Source of the DNA: Halobacteriovorax sp.
Lineage (GTDB): Bacteria > Bdellovibrionota > Bacteriovoracia > Bacteriovoracales > Bacteriovoracaceae
NCBI GenBank assembly: GCA_002720865.1
Contig: PBIO01000014.1
Span: 186,001 to 250,000, forward strand
Length of the DNA stretch: 64,000 nt
Reading direction: 5' to 3'
The number at the start of each line of letters is the position of its first letter. Position 1 is the stretch's first letter. The notes under the pieces are model-generated. The model was not told where the DNA came from. It was given only the letters and a program-made list of their open reading frames with translations, and did no database searches. Position numbers and translations under genes: made by a program. This document shows positions 48,740 to 60,779 of the stretch, piece by piece.

Positions 48740-49201
48740 ATGGACCAAATTAATGCTTTTTTTGAGAGTGTAGATGTTTTTAAAAAACTAGGCATCGACT
48801 CCACAATTATTTTTCAATTCATTATTTTCTTAGCAACTTTTTTCATCTTAAAAGTTTTGTTTTTCTCTAAGTTACTTTTTGTTTTAGAGCAAAGAGAAGG
48901 AAAGACGACTAAGCTTGAAGGTACTGCAAATGAAAAATTTGCAGAAGCTGAAAAAATGTCGAGTAAGTATAATGAAGAAGTTCAAGAAGCTAATGTTAAG
49001 GCTCAAGAATTATTTTCAGAAAAGAAAAATCAAATCATAGATAAAGAGCGAGCGAGATTTAAATCGGAAGAATCAAAAGTTAATGCTGATCTTGATCAAA
49101 AAAGAAAAGAAATTGAAGCTGAGTTCCTAGTGCAAAAAGAAGCATTGTTAAAAAATGCTGATTCATTAGCAGGGGACTTATCTAATAGACTGACAACGTA
49201 A
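48740..49201 (+). CDS. atpF': ATP synthase F0 subunit b'
   Basis: About 153 residues from ATG 48740, which is six bases after GAGG (an ATG at 48734 abuts the ribosome site). One N-terminal helix at ~20-45 then a charged coiled coil, the peripheral-stalk layout. First of two tandem b-type genes, typical of bacteria with b/b' heterodimers. Confidence 0.88.
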   Translation: MDQINAFFESVDVFKKLGIDSTIIFQFIIFLATFFILKVLFFSKLLFVLEQREGKTTKLEGTANEKFAEAEKMSSKYNEEVQEANVKAQELFSEKKNQIIDKERARFKSEESKVNADLDQKRKEIEAEFLVQKEALLKNADSLAGDLSNRLTT

Positions 49202-49212
49202 TAGAGGAATAA

Positions 49213-49746
49213 ATGAATAAATTGTTTCTAGTATTATTATCATTATTTTTAACAACAGAGTTACTAGCAGCTGGTGGTGGAACGGGTACGATAATGGACC
49301 TTCGCTTCCCTGCTATTAATTTCATTCTTCTTTTTGGAACCTTAGGTTTTATTCTTAGGAAACCACTTAAAGAGATGTTTGATAAAAACGCAGAAGATGT
49401 GACTTCACTTTTTGGTCTAGCCGAAGAGAAAGATAAGGAAGCGCAATTAAAGTTAGATGAATATAAAAGAAAATTGGACAACCTAGAATCTGAAAAAAAT
49501 AAGATCATCGCTGAAGCTGAGCAAAACGCTGATGCGTTTTCTAAAGCCCATGCTACTGAGACTGATGAGTTAATCACACGTCTCCATTCCGATGCCAAAG
49601 GTAGAGTAGAGGGTGAGTCTGCTCAAATGAACAGAAATTTAAGTGCGACCTTACTGGATGAGGTTATTAATAAAGTTAAAGAGAAAGTTAATGGCGATAA
49701 GGGCCTTCAAGAAAAGGCAACTAAGAAGTTAGTTTCTCAAATTTAA
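49213..49746 (+). CDS. atpF: ATP synthase F0 subunit b
   Basis: 177 residues. A signal-like N-terminus (TELLA|AGGG) precedes the membrane helix FPAINFILLFGTLGFILRKPL at ~32-52 and a long coiled coil. Together with the preceding b' it forms the stator stalk. Eleven bases after b'. Confidence 0.88.
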   Translation: MNKLFLVLLSLFLTTELLAAGGGTGTIMDLRFPAINFILLFGTLGFILRKPLKEMFDKNAEDVTSLFGLAEEKDKEAQLKLDEYKRKLDNLESEKNKIIAEAEQNADAFSKAHATETDELITRLHSDAKGRVEGESAQMNRNLSATLLDEVINKVKEKVNGDKGLQEKATKKLVSQI

Positions 49747-49758
49747 TTGGTGACATAA

Positions 49759-50298
49759 ATGAAAGAAGTTCAAGTTAGTAAGGCATACGCAAGAGCATTT
49801 ATAGAGCTTTCAGAGGCTAAAGGTGTTAATGCGGCAAAAGAATTAACAACTTTAACAGAAGTTATAAATGGAAGTAACGACCTAGAAAGCCTTCTGTTTT
49901 TAGATGTATTCACGGCAGAGGAAAAACTTGGTGTCCTAAATGAAGTTGTTAAAAAGTTAAACCTTTCTCCAATTACGACACAGTTTCTAACTTTTTTAGT
50001 TGAAGAAAAAAGAATTGGCATTCTTCCACTTATCTTTAAAGAGTTAGTTGTAATAGACGATCACAAAAGCGGTTTCTTAAGAGGGACGATTGAGGGTTCC
50101 GATGCCGGTGTTGATGAGGCTTTTACTAATAAAATGAAAACTTATTTAAAAGAAAAGCTGGGTCTTACAGCTGAGCTTACTTATAAGCAAAATAACAAGA
50201 TCACTGCAGGTTACAGAGTGTCTGTAGATGATCTTCAATTAGATGCATCACTTGATAATCAACTTAATAGATTTAAAGAATCTGTTCTTAATTCATAA
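49759..50298 (+). CDS. atpH: ATP synthase F1 subunit delta
   Basis: 179 residues. N-terminal helical bundle (KAYARAFIELSEAKGV) and the family's VVKKLNLSPITTQFLTFLVEEKR; C-terminal domain with KITAGYRVSVDD resembling the 'GG-x-x-I' region. Couples the b stalk to the alpha subunits. Confidence 0.93.
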   Translation: MKEVQVSKAYARAFIELSEAKGVNAAKELTTLTEVINGSNDLESLLFLDVFTAEEKLGVLNEVVKKLNLSPITTQFLTFLVEEKRIGILPLIFKELVVIDDHKSGFLRGTIEGSDAGVDEAFTNKMKTYLKEKLGLTAELTYKQNNKITAGYRVSVDDLQLDASLDNQLNRFKESVLNS

Positions 50299-50315
50299 AA
50301 ATATAGAGGTTAAAA

Positions 50316-51824
50316 ATGTCTATGAATCCTGAAGAAATTACCAGCATCATTAAAGACAGAATTTCAAGTTTCGAAACTCGTCTTCAAGTAGATGAAGTAG
50401 GTACTGTACTAACTATTGGTGACGGTGTTGCCCGAGTATTTGGTCTTAAAAATGTTATGGCCGGTGAGCTAGTAGAATTTGAAACTGGTACTAAAGGTAT
50501 GGTTCTTAACCTTGAATCAAACAACGTTGGTGTTGCGGTTCTTGGTGACGATGTTCAAATTAGAGAAGGTTCTACTGTTAAAAGAACTGAAAAAATTGTT
50601 GAGGTTCCAGTTGGTGACGCTCTTTTAGGAAGAGTTGTTAATGCCATTGGTGAGCCCGTTGACGGTCAGGGTGAGATTAAATCTGATAAATTTTCAAGAG
50701 TTGAAGTAAAGGCTCCCGGTATTCTAGGTAGAAAATCAGTTCATGAGCCTCTTCAAACAGGTATTAAGGCTATCGATTCAATGATTCCAATTGGACGTGG
50801 TCAACGTGAACTTATTATCGGCGACCGTAAGACTGGTAAAACTGCCGTTGCTATTGACACAATTATTAATCAAAAAGGTAAAGACGTTGTTTGTATTTAT
50901 GTTGCCGTTGGACAGAAAAACTCTACGGTTCGTCAGGTACATCAGAAGCTTAAAGAGTCAGGTGCGATGGATTATACAATTATCGTTTCTGCGACTGCTT
51001 CAAACCCAGCGCCTCTACAATTCCTTGCTCCTTATACTGGTTGTACAATGGGTGAGTATTATAGAGATCAAGGTAAGCATGCACTTATCGTGTATGATGA
51101 TCTAACAAAACAAGCACAAGCTTATCGTCAGATGTCACTTCTTCTTCGTCGTCCACCGGGACGTGAAGCTTTCCCTGGAGATGTTTTCTATCTTCACTCA
51201 AGACTTCTAGAAAGAGCTTGTAAAGTTTCTGATGATTTAGGAGCTGGGTCTATGACTGCACTTCCAATTATTGAAACTCAGGAAGGTGACGTTTCTGCTT
51301 ATATTCCTACAAACGTGATTTCAATTACTGATGGTCAAATTTATCTTGAGGCCGATCTTTTTAACTCTGGTATTCGTCCAGCTGTTAACGTTGGTCTATC
51401 AGTATCAAGGGTTGGTGGTGCCGCTCAGATTAAAGCAATGAAAAAAGTTGCTGGTACACTTCGACTAGATCTTGCTCAGTTCCGTGAACTTGCGGCTTTC
51501 GCAGCTTTTGGTTCTGATCTTGATGAAGCCACTCAATCTCAGCTTTCAAGAGGTGAAAGGCTAGTTGAACTTCTTAAGCAAGCTCAGTACTCACCGCTAG
51601 AAGTTATTGATCAGGTTATGGGAATCTATGCCGCTACTAAGGGTCTATTTGACGCTGTTCCAGTAGAAAAAATTGGAGAAGTAGAGGGTGAGTTACTTGA
51701 TCATATTAAGAATAAGCATTCTTCACTAGTAGATGCCATTACAAATGATGGAGCTATTTCTGATGACAGTGCTACTAAGCTTACAAGTGTTGTTAATGAC
51801 TTTGTAGCTTCTAAAGGATTCTAA
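50316..51824 (+). CDS. atpA: ATP synthase F1 subunit alpha
   Basis: 502 residues. Walker [11 protein letters not shown] near residue 169, ATP-synthase alpha/beta signature and [14 protein letters not shown] near 363. Non-catalytic nucleotide-binding subunit. Usual length and spacing (18 bp after atpH). Confidence 0.97.
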   Translation: MSMNPEEITSIIKDRISSFETRLQVDEVGTVLTIGDGVARVFGLKNVMAGELVEFETGTKGMVLNLESNNVGVAVLGDDVQIREGSTVKRTEKIVEVPVGDALLGRVVNAIGEPVDGQGEIKSDKFSRVEVKAPGILGRKSVHEPLQTGIKAIDSMIPIGRGQRELIIGDRKTGKTAVAIDTIINQKGKDVVCIYVAVGQKNSTVRQVHQKLKESGAMDYTIIVSATASNPAPLQFLAPYTGCTMGEYYRDQGKHALIVYDDLTKQAQAYRQMSLLLRRPPGREAFPGDVFYLHSRLLERACKVSDDLGAGSMTALPIIETQEGDVSAYIPTNVISITDGQIYLEADLFNSGIRPAVNVGLSVSRVGGAAQIKAMKKVAGTLRLDLAQFRELAAFAAFGSDLDEATQSQLSRGERLVELLKQAQYSPLEVIDQVMGIYAATKGLFDAVPVEKIGEVEGELLDHIKNKHSSLVDAITNDGAISDDSATKLTSVVNDFVASKGF

Positions 51825-51837
51825 GTAAGGACTAGAA

Positions 51838-54127
<2,290 letters not shown>

Positions 54128-54136
54128 GGATAAATA

Positions 54137-54565
54137 ATGTCTAATCACTATACTGTTGACGTACTTACACCAAGCAGAGTTCTCGTTAAGGATCTACCTG
54201 CGGAATCTTTATTGGTACCTACTGAATCAGGTCAAATAAATGTTTTAGAAAATCATACTCATATTGTGACTAAGTTAACGACAGGTCAGCTGAGTGTTTT
54301 TGGAAGTGCTGATGATCCTGATAGATTCTTCACGATTACTTCAGGTGTTTGTAAGGTATTAAATGATAAAGTTGTAATCCTTACTCAAGTATCTGAAGAA
54401 AATCATGAAATTGACTTAGACAGAGCGAAGCTTTCTCTTGAAAACGCAGAAAGAATGTTGAGTAGTGAGTCCATGACTGATGAAGAAGTTCAGAAATACC
54501 AACGTAAAGTTGATAGATCTAAGCTTAGAATTCAAATGGCTGGACTGGCTAAGTCTAAAAAATAA
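54137..54565 (+). CDS. atpC: ATP synthase F1 subunit epsilon
   Basis: 142 residues. N-terminal beta-sandwich (YTVDVLTPSRVL, LVPTESGQINVLENHTHIVTKL) and a C-terminal helical hairpin. Intrinsic regulator of hydrolysis. Last gene before the terminator. Confidence 0.95.
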   Translation: MSNHYTVDVLTPSRVLVKDLPAESLLVPTESGQINVLENHTHIVTKLTTGQLSVFGSADDPDRFFTITSGVCKVLNDKVVILTQVSEENHEIDLDRAKLSLENAERMLSSESMTDEEVQKYQRKVDRSKLRIQMAGLAKSKK

Positions 54566-54590
54566 ATTTATTGAAAATTATTATCTAATT

Positions 54591-54618
54591 AAGGGGACCT
54601 TTTTGGTCCCCTTTTTTT
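54591..54618 (+). terminator. Rho-independent terminator of the atpF'-atpC operon
   Basis: AAGGGGACC (54591-54599), loop TTTTT, GGTCCCCTT (54605-54613), then a run of T to 54618. Nine perfect base pairs and a T-tract, 25 bp past atpC. Confidence 0.93.
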
Positions 54619-54657
54619 ATCTATTGAAAATCTGCCAACCTCAGGCACAATAGAACC

Positions 54658-56652
54658 ATGCATAAGTGTTTGAAAAAATTAATCATTCCAATAATTTGTG
54701 GCCTATCTTTGGTCTATGTTGGAAATGGCTTTTTTAATTATTTATCTATTGATTGGAAGGTTGATTTAGATACAAAAAAAGTAGAAACAGTCTTTTCCAG
54801 ATTTAAACATATTAAATACCCCCTCCTTTTTTCTGATATTAGAAATAGGAATCAGATGTCTCCAAGTGCAGAGGCGCTTAAAAATTCAATAGGTAAACAA
54901 ACTGAAAGAATCCTAAAAATATATTCTAATGCTAGCTCCCTTTTTTACCTAGATTATCTTCCAATTAAGCCGATTGAAAAAGAGTTTGCACCGATTGATC
55001 CAATAGATCTGGCCATAAAACTTGATGTTAAAGATCCGACCTATTCATTTATTAGTTCAGATAGAAAAGAGTCACTTTCATTAGAAATGAATTTCGATTT
55101 AAATCCAATTTTTACTGATACTAAAATTGCAGACACAAACTGGGAAAACTTTTATCAGGAGATAGGACTAGAAGAAGAAATACTTTCTTATGCAGATTTC
55201 TTTGGAAAAGAAAAGACAGTACCTGGCTCGCACGATAAACAAGAAGATTTAATAAAATTAGTTCAGTCTTCTACAAAAAGATCAACAAATGCTAAGGCTG
55301 GGTCTGATACCGATGATTTAGTATTTTTTAGCTATAAGGAAGAAAAAGAAGAAAATAAAATTAGTAATGCCGTACTTCAAGCGATTGAAAGAGAGTTAAA
55401 AGCAAAGAAAAAGAAAAGTGTGGCCTCATCGAAATCAAGAACGGTCGGTGGATATAATATAACTACACCAGAGATTGAAAGAAAGAGTGCCCAAACAAAG
55501 TATAAAGCAAAGTCTGAGATGCTAGAAGTTGAAGTGATCACACTTGGGGTCATGATCGATAAAGGATTTATGGAACAAGTTAGTGGGATCGAGTTCATAC
55601 CCCATTACGATAAGAATGAGAGATTTTATGATGAGTCAGAAGGTGTACTAAGGCTTTCAAGCAATCTAGAGCAATCAAATTATATTTATGGAACCTTGCT
55701 CGGGAAAGGTTTTGTGAATATGAGAACTACCATACCTCTATTTTTGGGTGGAGGGTTGTTTGAGGTTCCTCTTCTTGAAAGAGAGGCACTTAATAAATTG
55801 CTAGATAAAGAAGGGTTGAAAGGGCTAGGGTCTCATTTGCTGATAGATTTGGGTGACACCGCTATTGATGTGGATATTGATCGTCCGTTTGAAGCGCGAA
55901 CATATTTAAATGAAGAATTTAAACTAACGACTCAAGAGAAAAACTATAAGTACATTCTTTATGTTGGTGTTGAGCCTGGAAATGCTGTTCTGAGATATCT
56001 GGACTCAAAAGGGGCAACACTTGAAAAACTTACTTTTCTGGCAGAGTCAGAGCTAACATATGAATATTTTAGCGCGAAAAAGCCTTACCCTTTAAAATTT
56101 GAAACTTTCGAACTAAATCCATTATCTCAAAAAGCAAAAGAATTACCCATATCAGCCAGTAGAATTACACCTTTTGGGAAAGAAATTAGTCCAAAACAAG
56201 TTGGAATTAATTCATTTCTTTTTGATGGTTTTTCAAGATTGTCTAGTTCGAACTCTTATTTGGAGTTTAATCATTTGGGTGATGTCGTATTCGCGGGAAT
56301 GCGTTTTTCAAATTACGTAATATTACCAAGCTCTGCTTTTATTGACTCGATCTTGAATGCTGAGGGTCTATCGAATTTAGAGAATCATTGTATGATACAG
56401 TTAAATCTAAGTGAGCCAGTTAAAAATATTCTATTTGATGGCGAAGATAGAGTTGGGCCAATGGATGTTAAGCTACACTATCTAGACGAAGACGGTGTAT
56501 TGTCAGAAGAGCCTTCCTTGCTAACCAAACATGCCTTTCTACTTGGTACCGGTCAGGGGGTTGTCAATATGCAGATAGAATTTCTAAATGGTAAGAAGTT
56601 AGTAGCGCAAAGTTTTTGCTCTGATGGTACTTATTTGGTGGAACAGCTCTGA
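54658..56652 (+). CDS. Large unknown protein with N-terminal membrane anchor
   Basis: 664 residues. Residues ~8-30 form one hydrophobic helix (uncleaved anchor or signal), leaving a large periplasmic part. Residues ~220-285 are a charged, Lys/Glu/Ser-rich low-complexity linker. Residues ~290-660 are a soluble beta-rich region (many YxY and hydrophobic alternations), with two Cys near the end. I recognise no family. TTGAAA (54624-54629), 16 bp, CACAAT (54646-54651) puts a start site at or beside the ATG, and no ribosome site is visible. It ends in a 22-bp overlap with the convergent transglycosylase gene. Confidence 0.7.
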   Translation: MHKCLKKLIIPIICGLSLVYVGNGFFNYLSIDWKVDLDTKKVETVFSRFKHIKYPLLFSDIRNRNQMSPSAEALKNSIGKQTERILKIYSNASSLFYLDYLPIKPIEKEFAPIDPIDLAIKLDVKDPTYSFISSDRKESLSLEMNFDLNPIFTDTKIADTNWENFYQEIGLEEEILSYADFFGKEKTVPGSHDKQEDLIKLVQSSTKRSTNAKAGSDTDDLVFFSYKEEKEENKISNAVLQAIERELKAKKKKSVASSKSRTVGGYNITTPEIERKSAQTKYKAKSEMLEVEVITLGVMIDKGFMEQVSGIEFIPHYDKNERFYDESEGVLRLSSNLEQSNYIYGTLLGKGFVNMRTTIPLFLGGGLFEVPLLEREALNKLLDKEGLKGLGSHLLIDLGDTAIDVDIDRPFEARTYLNEEFKLTTQEKNYKYILYVGVEPGNAVLRYLDSKGATLEKLTFLAESELTYEYFSAKKPYPLKFETFELNPLSQKAKELPISASRITPFGKEISPKQVGINSFLFDGFSRLSSSNSYLEFNHLGDVVFAGMRFSNYVILPSSAFIDSILNAEGLSNLENHCMIQLNLSEPVKNILFDGEDRVGPMDVKLHYLDEDGVLSEEPSLLTKHAFLLGTGQGVVNMQIEFLNGKKLVAQSFCSDGTYLVEQL

Positions 56653-58013
56653 CCTTTTACGTATTGTTTATAATTTTTAGGATATTTTCTTCTAAGCTGC
56701 TTCGGCGTCAATTTTAAGTATCTTTTTTTTGTTAAGTTAGTAGTACTAAACACTATTGTTCCTTTCTTGTACTTCCTTTTCTTATATTTTAAGTGTGAGT
56801 TATACTCATAAATATAAGGCTCTTTCCTTTTTAATTGTTTAGTAAACCAGCTTTTAGTAATAGAACACTTTGTAACAAAAACATTTATTTCTTTATATTT
56901 CTTTTTAAATTTTTTTAAATCGTAAAAATGTTCACGATAGGCCTGTGCATGAGAAAGTGCCACAAATTCGCTGTAAAATGCATTACTAGCAAAACCTAAG
57001 TGGGGATGATCATAGCTTGAGAGGACTTGCTCTAGTTTAGGAGCTTTAAGTTTTAGTTTACGTCTTGCTTTGATTATATGTTTAGTGCCAGAGTTATAAG
57101 CAGGAATCGCTAAGTCCCACCTTTTTAGAATTTTCTTATTCTGATGAAGAAGGTGAAAGGCGGCTAATGTACTCATTGCGGGATTTAGGCGTCCATCTTT
57201 ATATTTAGAATATGGCATAAAGTACTTGCCGATTCTTTTCATAAACTGCCAAGTGCCAGTAGCTCCAACTTTCGATCTCGCTTTCGTGTTAAAGCTTGAT
57301 TCAATAAAACTAATCCACATTAGTTCTTTTGGAAGATTGAAGTCCATGAGCCATTTTTCAAAAGTCTTTGAATAGGGGGCATATCGATCGATTCCATTTT
57401 GAATTTTATCCTTCTGTCCTGTTTGCGATCTTAAATTATTCGCCAAGTTTTTGAAAAGTTGGCGTCTTTTCTTTGAAGGTTTCGGAATCTTAAAGCCAAC
57501 TTTTTTGAGTGCGTTAACAATTTTTTTCTGAGTAACTGATTTAGCTCTGTTTTTTTGTAAGTAGACAAAATCTTTCTTAACTAACTTAATTCTTTCTTTG
57601 GTTAGCCGCCTTTGAAGTGCATATTTAGTATAGTTATTTAGCTTACTGCTTTTTAACTCGTCAAATTCAATTACATCATACACAAGCCCGAGGTTCTCTT
57701 TGTCATGCAGTACGATATGGTGACTTGAAAAGACAGTATAGATATGAAACCAAAAAGTAATATCTTTTTTAAAATAAGGTGTAACCTCAAAAAGGTCATT
57801 AACTCGATTTTCAGGGTCTTTTAAAAATTCAGTAATTCTCTTGGATCCAAAATTAACAGCCTTTTTATTTTCACTCAACCTGATCTTATTGCCTAGAAGT
57901 TCAATCATCTCCAGATCATTTTGAAAGATATTCTCAGGGGTAAGTGCAAACGAGCAATTGGTTAAGAATAGAAAATAAATAAATACCAAAAGAAAAGTTT
58001 TCAACTTTCCCAT
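56631..58013 (-). CDS. Lytic murein transglycosylase, MltD-like
   Basis: 460 residues. Signal sequence with Cys near residue 20 (FLTNC, not a good lipobox) or cleavage after SFA. The SLT domain at about 205-360 has the catalytic Glu in FIESSFNTKARSKVGATGTWQF-like order, GRLNPAMSTLAA and the AIPAYNSG motif. The C-terminal ~90 residues are very Lys/Tyr-rich and may bind wall or carry a degenerate LysM-like module. It would cleave peptidoglycan glycan strands. Its ATG overlaps the patatin gene by 13 bp. Confidence 0.88.
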   Translation of the reverse strand: MGKLKTFLLVFIYFLFLTNCSFALTPENIFQNDLEMIELLGNKIRLSENKKAVNFGSKRITEFLKDPENRVNDLFEVTPYFKKDITFWFHIYTVFSSHHIVLHDKENLGLVYDVIEFDELKSSKLNNYTKYALQRRLTKERIKLVKKDFVYLQKNRAKSVTQKKIVNALKKVGFKIPKPSKKRRQLFKNLANNLRSQTGQKDKIQNGIDRYAPYSKTFEKWLMDFNLPKELMWISFIESSFNTKARSKVGATGTWQFMKRIGKYFMPYSKYKDGRLNPAMSTLAAFHLLHQNKKILKRWDLAIPAYNSGTKHIIKARRKLKLKAPKLEQVLSSYDHPHLGFASNAFYSEFVALSHAQAYREHFYDLKKFKKKYKEINVFVTKCSITKSWFTKQLKRKEPYIYEYNSHLKYKKRKYKKGTIVFSTTNLTKKRYLKLTPKQLRRKYPKNYKQYVKGQSCSTK

Positions 58014-59176
58014 TCCCCTCTTTTAAAAACTTCCAGGGTTCTCTTGTACCCTCCAGTGACTAAAAGACTCATTTTTTCGGGGTTCAACGAAAAAGAATTC
58101 TGAAAAAAAGTTTTATAATTACTATGTTTTGGACATATATCAATGAACTTTGTGTTCGGGCTATAATTTAACTTTCGCTCTAGGATACTCACTAGTTTTT
58201 TTCTATGGATCGATTCAAACTTCTCTCGAATAAGATAATCGTTTACCGTATCAATTATATCCTTTGAAGAATTATTCCTAGCACGTGCAGAAACAATTTT
58301 CTTTTGAATCATGAGGTAAATTGACTGAGTGCAAATGGCAGGTAAACCATAGTTGATAAGTGATCCAACTTCGTCAAAATAATGATAGGGGGTATGGGTC
58401 CAGCTACTAATCACATATTCGCACTTATTATCGACGGCAACGTGAGTAGAAAGGGTCTCCCTAATTTCTCCATCAATATAATAATCTGTTTTTTCAGTAT
58501 GAGGATTGAAGACCGGATAGGGGCTGTAAAACGGTGGAACACTCATGCTGGCCGCTACGCTTTCTACTACAGGTATTCCAGTATAATAAATCGCAGTATT
58601 GTCATGTCTCGGGTTGGGATAGTTATATTTATTAAATATAACCTTTCTAGAATGATCCAATTGAGTGGCAACAACAAAAAGATCACTTTTATAGTCTTCG
58701 AAATCATTAGAAATTATTATATTTTCTTCAATATATTTTTTAAGACCGCTAGTAGAGAAAAGTCCGGATAAACTTAAAAGAGGTGATAAAACCCCTTTCA
58801 TCATAGTTGGAAACCCCTCAAATGGATCGTAAGTTTTACTACGGGGGGGATTCTTCATTGGTCTTTTAAGGCTAAGCATATCTCTATAATTGATGGGCCT
58901 GACTTTTGCATTTTTACCATCTAGATGAGCCTCTATCAGGTCCATAGGGCTTAATCCACTTGCAAAAAACAAACTGACCAACGCGCCAGCGGAGGAACCA
59001 ACATAGGTTCCTATCTCGTACTCACTTTCTTCGGAATCATTGCTTTTTAAACTAAATCCAAGCTCTGTTAAGGCTAATGCTACTCCTAAATGCCAAGCTG
59101 CGGCCTTTACAACACCACCTGATAGAACGAGAGCGACTTTCTTATTTTGAAACGACTGTATTGAAGAACTAGGCAT
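58001..59176 (-). CDS. Patatin-like phospholipase
   Basis: 391 residues. Oxyanion-hole loop SGGVVKAAAWHLG near residues 19-31, nucleophile elbow GSSAG with Ser62, and the catalytic Asp in DYYIDGE near 236 (usually DGG or DGA). The family hydrolyses acyl chains of phospholipids. No signal peptide, so it acts in the cytosol or is exported by another route. A perfect TATAAT (59183-59188, minus) is seven bases before the ATG, implying a leaderless transcript. In an operon with the transglycosylase. Confidence 0.88.
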   Translation of the reverse strand: MPSSSIQSFQNKKVALVLSGGVVKAAAWHLGVALALTELGFSLKSNDSEESEYEIGTYVGSSAGALVSLFFASGLSPMDLIEAHLDGKNAKVRPINYRDMLSLKRPMKNPPRSKTYDPFEGFPTMMKGVLSPLLSLSGLFSTSGLKKYIEENIIISNDFEDYKSDLFVVATQLDHSRKVIFNKYNYPNPRHDNTAIYYTGIPVVESVAASMSVPPFYSPYPVFNPHTEKTDYYIDGEIRETLSTHVAVDNKCEYVISSWTHTPYHYFDEVGSLINYGLPAICTQSIYLMIQKKIVSARARNNSSKDIIDTVNDYLIREKFESIHRKKLVSILERKLNYSPNTKFIDICPKHSNYKTFFQNSFSLNPEKMSLLVTGGYKRTLEVFKRGEWES

Positions 59177-59298
59177 TAGAATATTATAGGCAATACTAGG
59201 GAAAGTAGAATTGCGCGGAATGTTAAAATAACCTGTTTTTCAGTCGATGATTGCCGTAATATCATATGTATATACCCATTTAATGAGATGATACCGTT

Positions 59299-60768
59299 AT
59301 GATAAAATCAAAAATTCTTTTATGCCTATCACTCCTTTTTTTCTCTTTAGAAAGTTTTGCAGGACAAAGCATGAGGCGCTGTATGCTGCTTCCAATAAAA
59401 GATACCGTCGGCGGTGCTGTTGCCTATAAAGTTTTTGAAGAACTAGAAAAATATCTAAAAGATGGGGACTGGTGCTATTACCAAAGTAATTCTCAAATAT
59501 TAGATATTTTAGGAAATTTTAAAAAAAATCTAGATACTTATTTAGAAAATCCAAAAGTTTTAAAAATACTATCGGAAAAAACGAGAGCAGGAAGCTTAAT
59601 TAAAATAAAAATTGATACAAAAGCAAGAGGTACAGAATTACAAATTAAAGTAATTGGTGAAAATGGAGAAGATATATATTTTAGTGAAAAAACTGTTCTT
59701 AAAACCGATGATAATACGGTCATTGTACAGACACTAAAGAATTGGCTAGAGCTTTTCGAGAAAACAATTCCTTACGACGCAAGAATTATCGGAGTCCTTG
59801 GTAATCAGTTTACTATTGATCTGGGTAAACTTTCAGGAATTAGATCTGGAGATGAACTCTTTGTGGAGAGACCGGTTAGGAAGAAAAGACATCCTTTGCT
59901 AAAAGAAATAGTTGATTGGGAAAAAGAAAAAATAGCAGAGGGAAAGATATTTCACACGGCCGAAAATCAGGCCCAAGGTAAAGTAACGATTTATGAAGGA
60001 AATAAACGTTTAAAATTAGAGGACTGGGTTAACTTCCAACGAAAAGATAAAGTTCAAGTAGTTAAGCAGGAAAAATTTGATGACTCTTCAGAATATGAAT
60101 TTGGAAAAATGGGAAGACTAGGCCTATTTTTTCACTTAGGAACTGGTTCAGCTGCAGCTATAGATACGAGTCAAAATAAAATTAAAGGGTTTATTTTAGG
60201 AATCGACATAACAGGTGAAATCTGGGCAACTAGAAACTATTGGGCCAGTCTCGAGATAAGTCGAAAACTTGGCTCATTAAAAAAAGATGAAGGAAGCCTA
60301 GTAAATAATAGTAACTCAGAAACTATTTCTAAATACAAAATAAAAATGGGTTATAAATATCTCCCTATGGGTTATTTTTACGGCCCTCAAGTTGATGGCT
60401 TTTTAGGTTATGGTAGTTACACCTACGGTCTTGATACGCAAGTTGCTGATGGTTTTACCGAATTTGGCTTCAAAGGACTATTATTAGGGGCCAAAGGAAG
60501 TATGCCACTACAAAAACAATTTAGAGTCCATATGGAGCTCTCGTTTTTATTTAATCCTGGATTTGAGGAAGACGTCTCAATCTACGGGGCTACCGATACC
60601 GCTTCTAGTTATAGTCTAGAAGTTGGAGGAAGCTATTTTTACAGTCCTAATATTTCAATTCTCGGCGCCTATGGGGTGACATCTAATAAGGCAAAGTTTA
60701 AAACAACTGGACAGTCTTTAAAGTTAAAAGAAAACACTTTTAAGGTTGGAGCAACTTTTACTTTTTAG
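59299..60768 (+). CDS. Secreted two-domain protein with C-terminal outer-membrane barrel-like region
   Basis: 489 residues. A signal peptide ends near residue 22 (ESFA|GQ). Residues ~25-150 have an alternating periplasmic fold, then a segment rich in Lys (~190-230), and the last ~220 residues alternate aromatic/Gly strands (YFYGPQVDGFLGYGSYTYG) and end in Phe, as outer-membrane beta-barrels do. Function unknown; porin or surface anchor are guesses. It is divergent from the patatin gene across a 122-bp gap and 11 bp before ligA. Confidence 0.7.
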   Translation: MIKSKILLCLSLLFFSLESFAGQSMRRCMLLPIKDTVGGAVAYKVFEELEKYLKDGDWCYYQSNSQILDILGNFKKNLDTYLENPKVLKILSEKTRAGSLIKIKIDTKARGTELQIKVIGENGEDIYFSEKTVLKTDDNTVIVQTLKNWLELFEKTIPYDARIIGVLGNQFTIDLGKLSGIRSGDELFVERPVRKKRHPLLKEIVDWEKEKIAEGKIFHTAENQAQGKVTIYEGNKRLKLEDWVNFQRKDKVQVVKQEKFDDSSEYEFGKMGRLGLFFHLGTGSAAAIDTSQNKIKGFILGIDITGEIWATRNYWASLEISRKLGSLKKDEGSLVNNSNSETISKYKIKMGYKYLPMGYFYGPQVDGFLGYGSYTYGLDTQVADGFTEFGFKGLLLGAKGSMPLQKQFRVHMELSFLFNPGFEEDVSIYGATDTASSYSLEVGGSYFYSPNISILGAYGVTSNKAKFKTTGQSLKLKENTFKVGATFTF

Positions 60769-60779
60769 TTGAGGATGTC

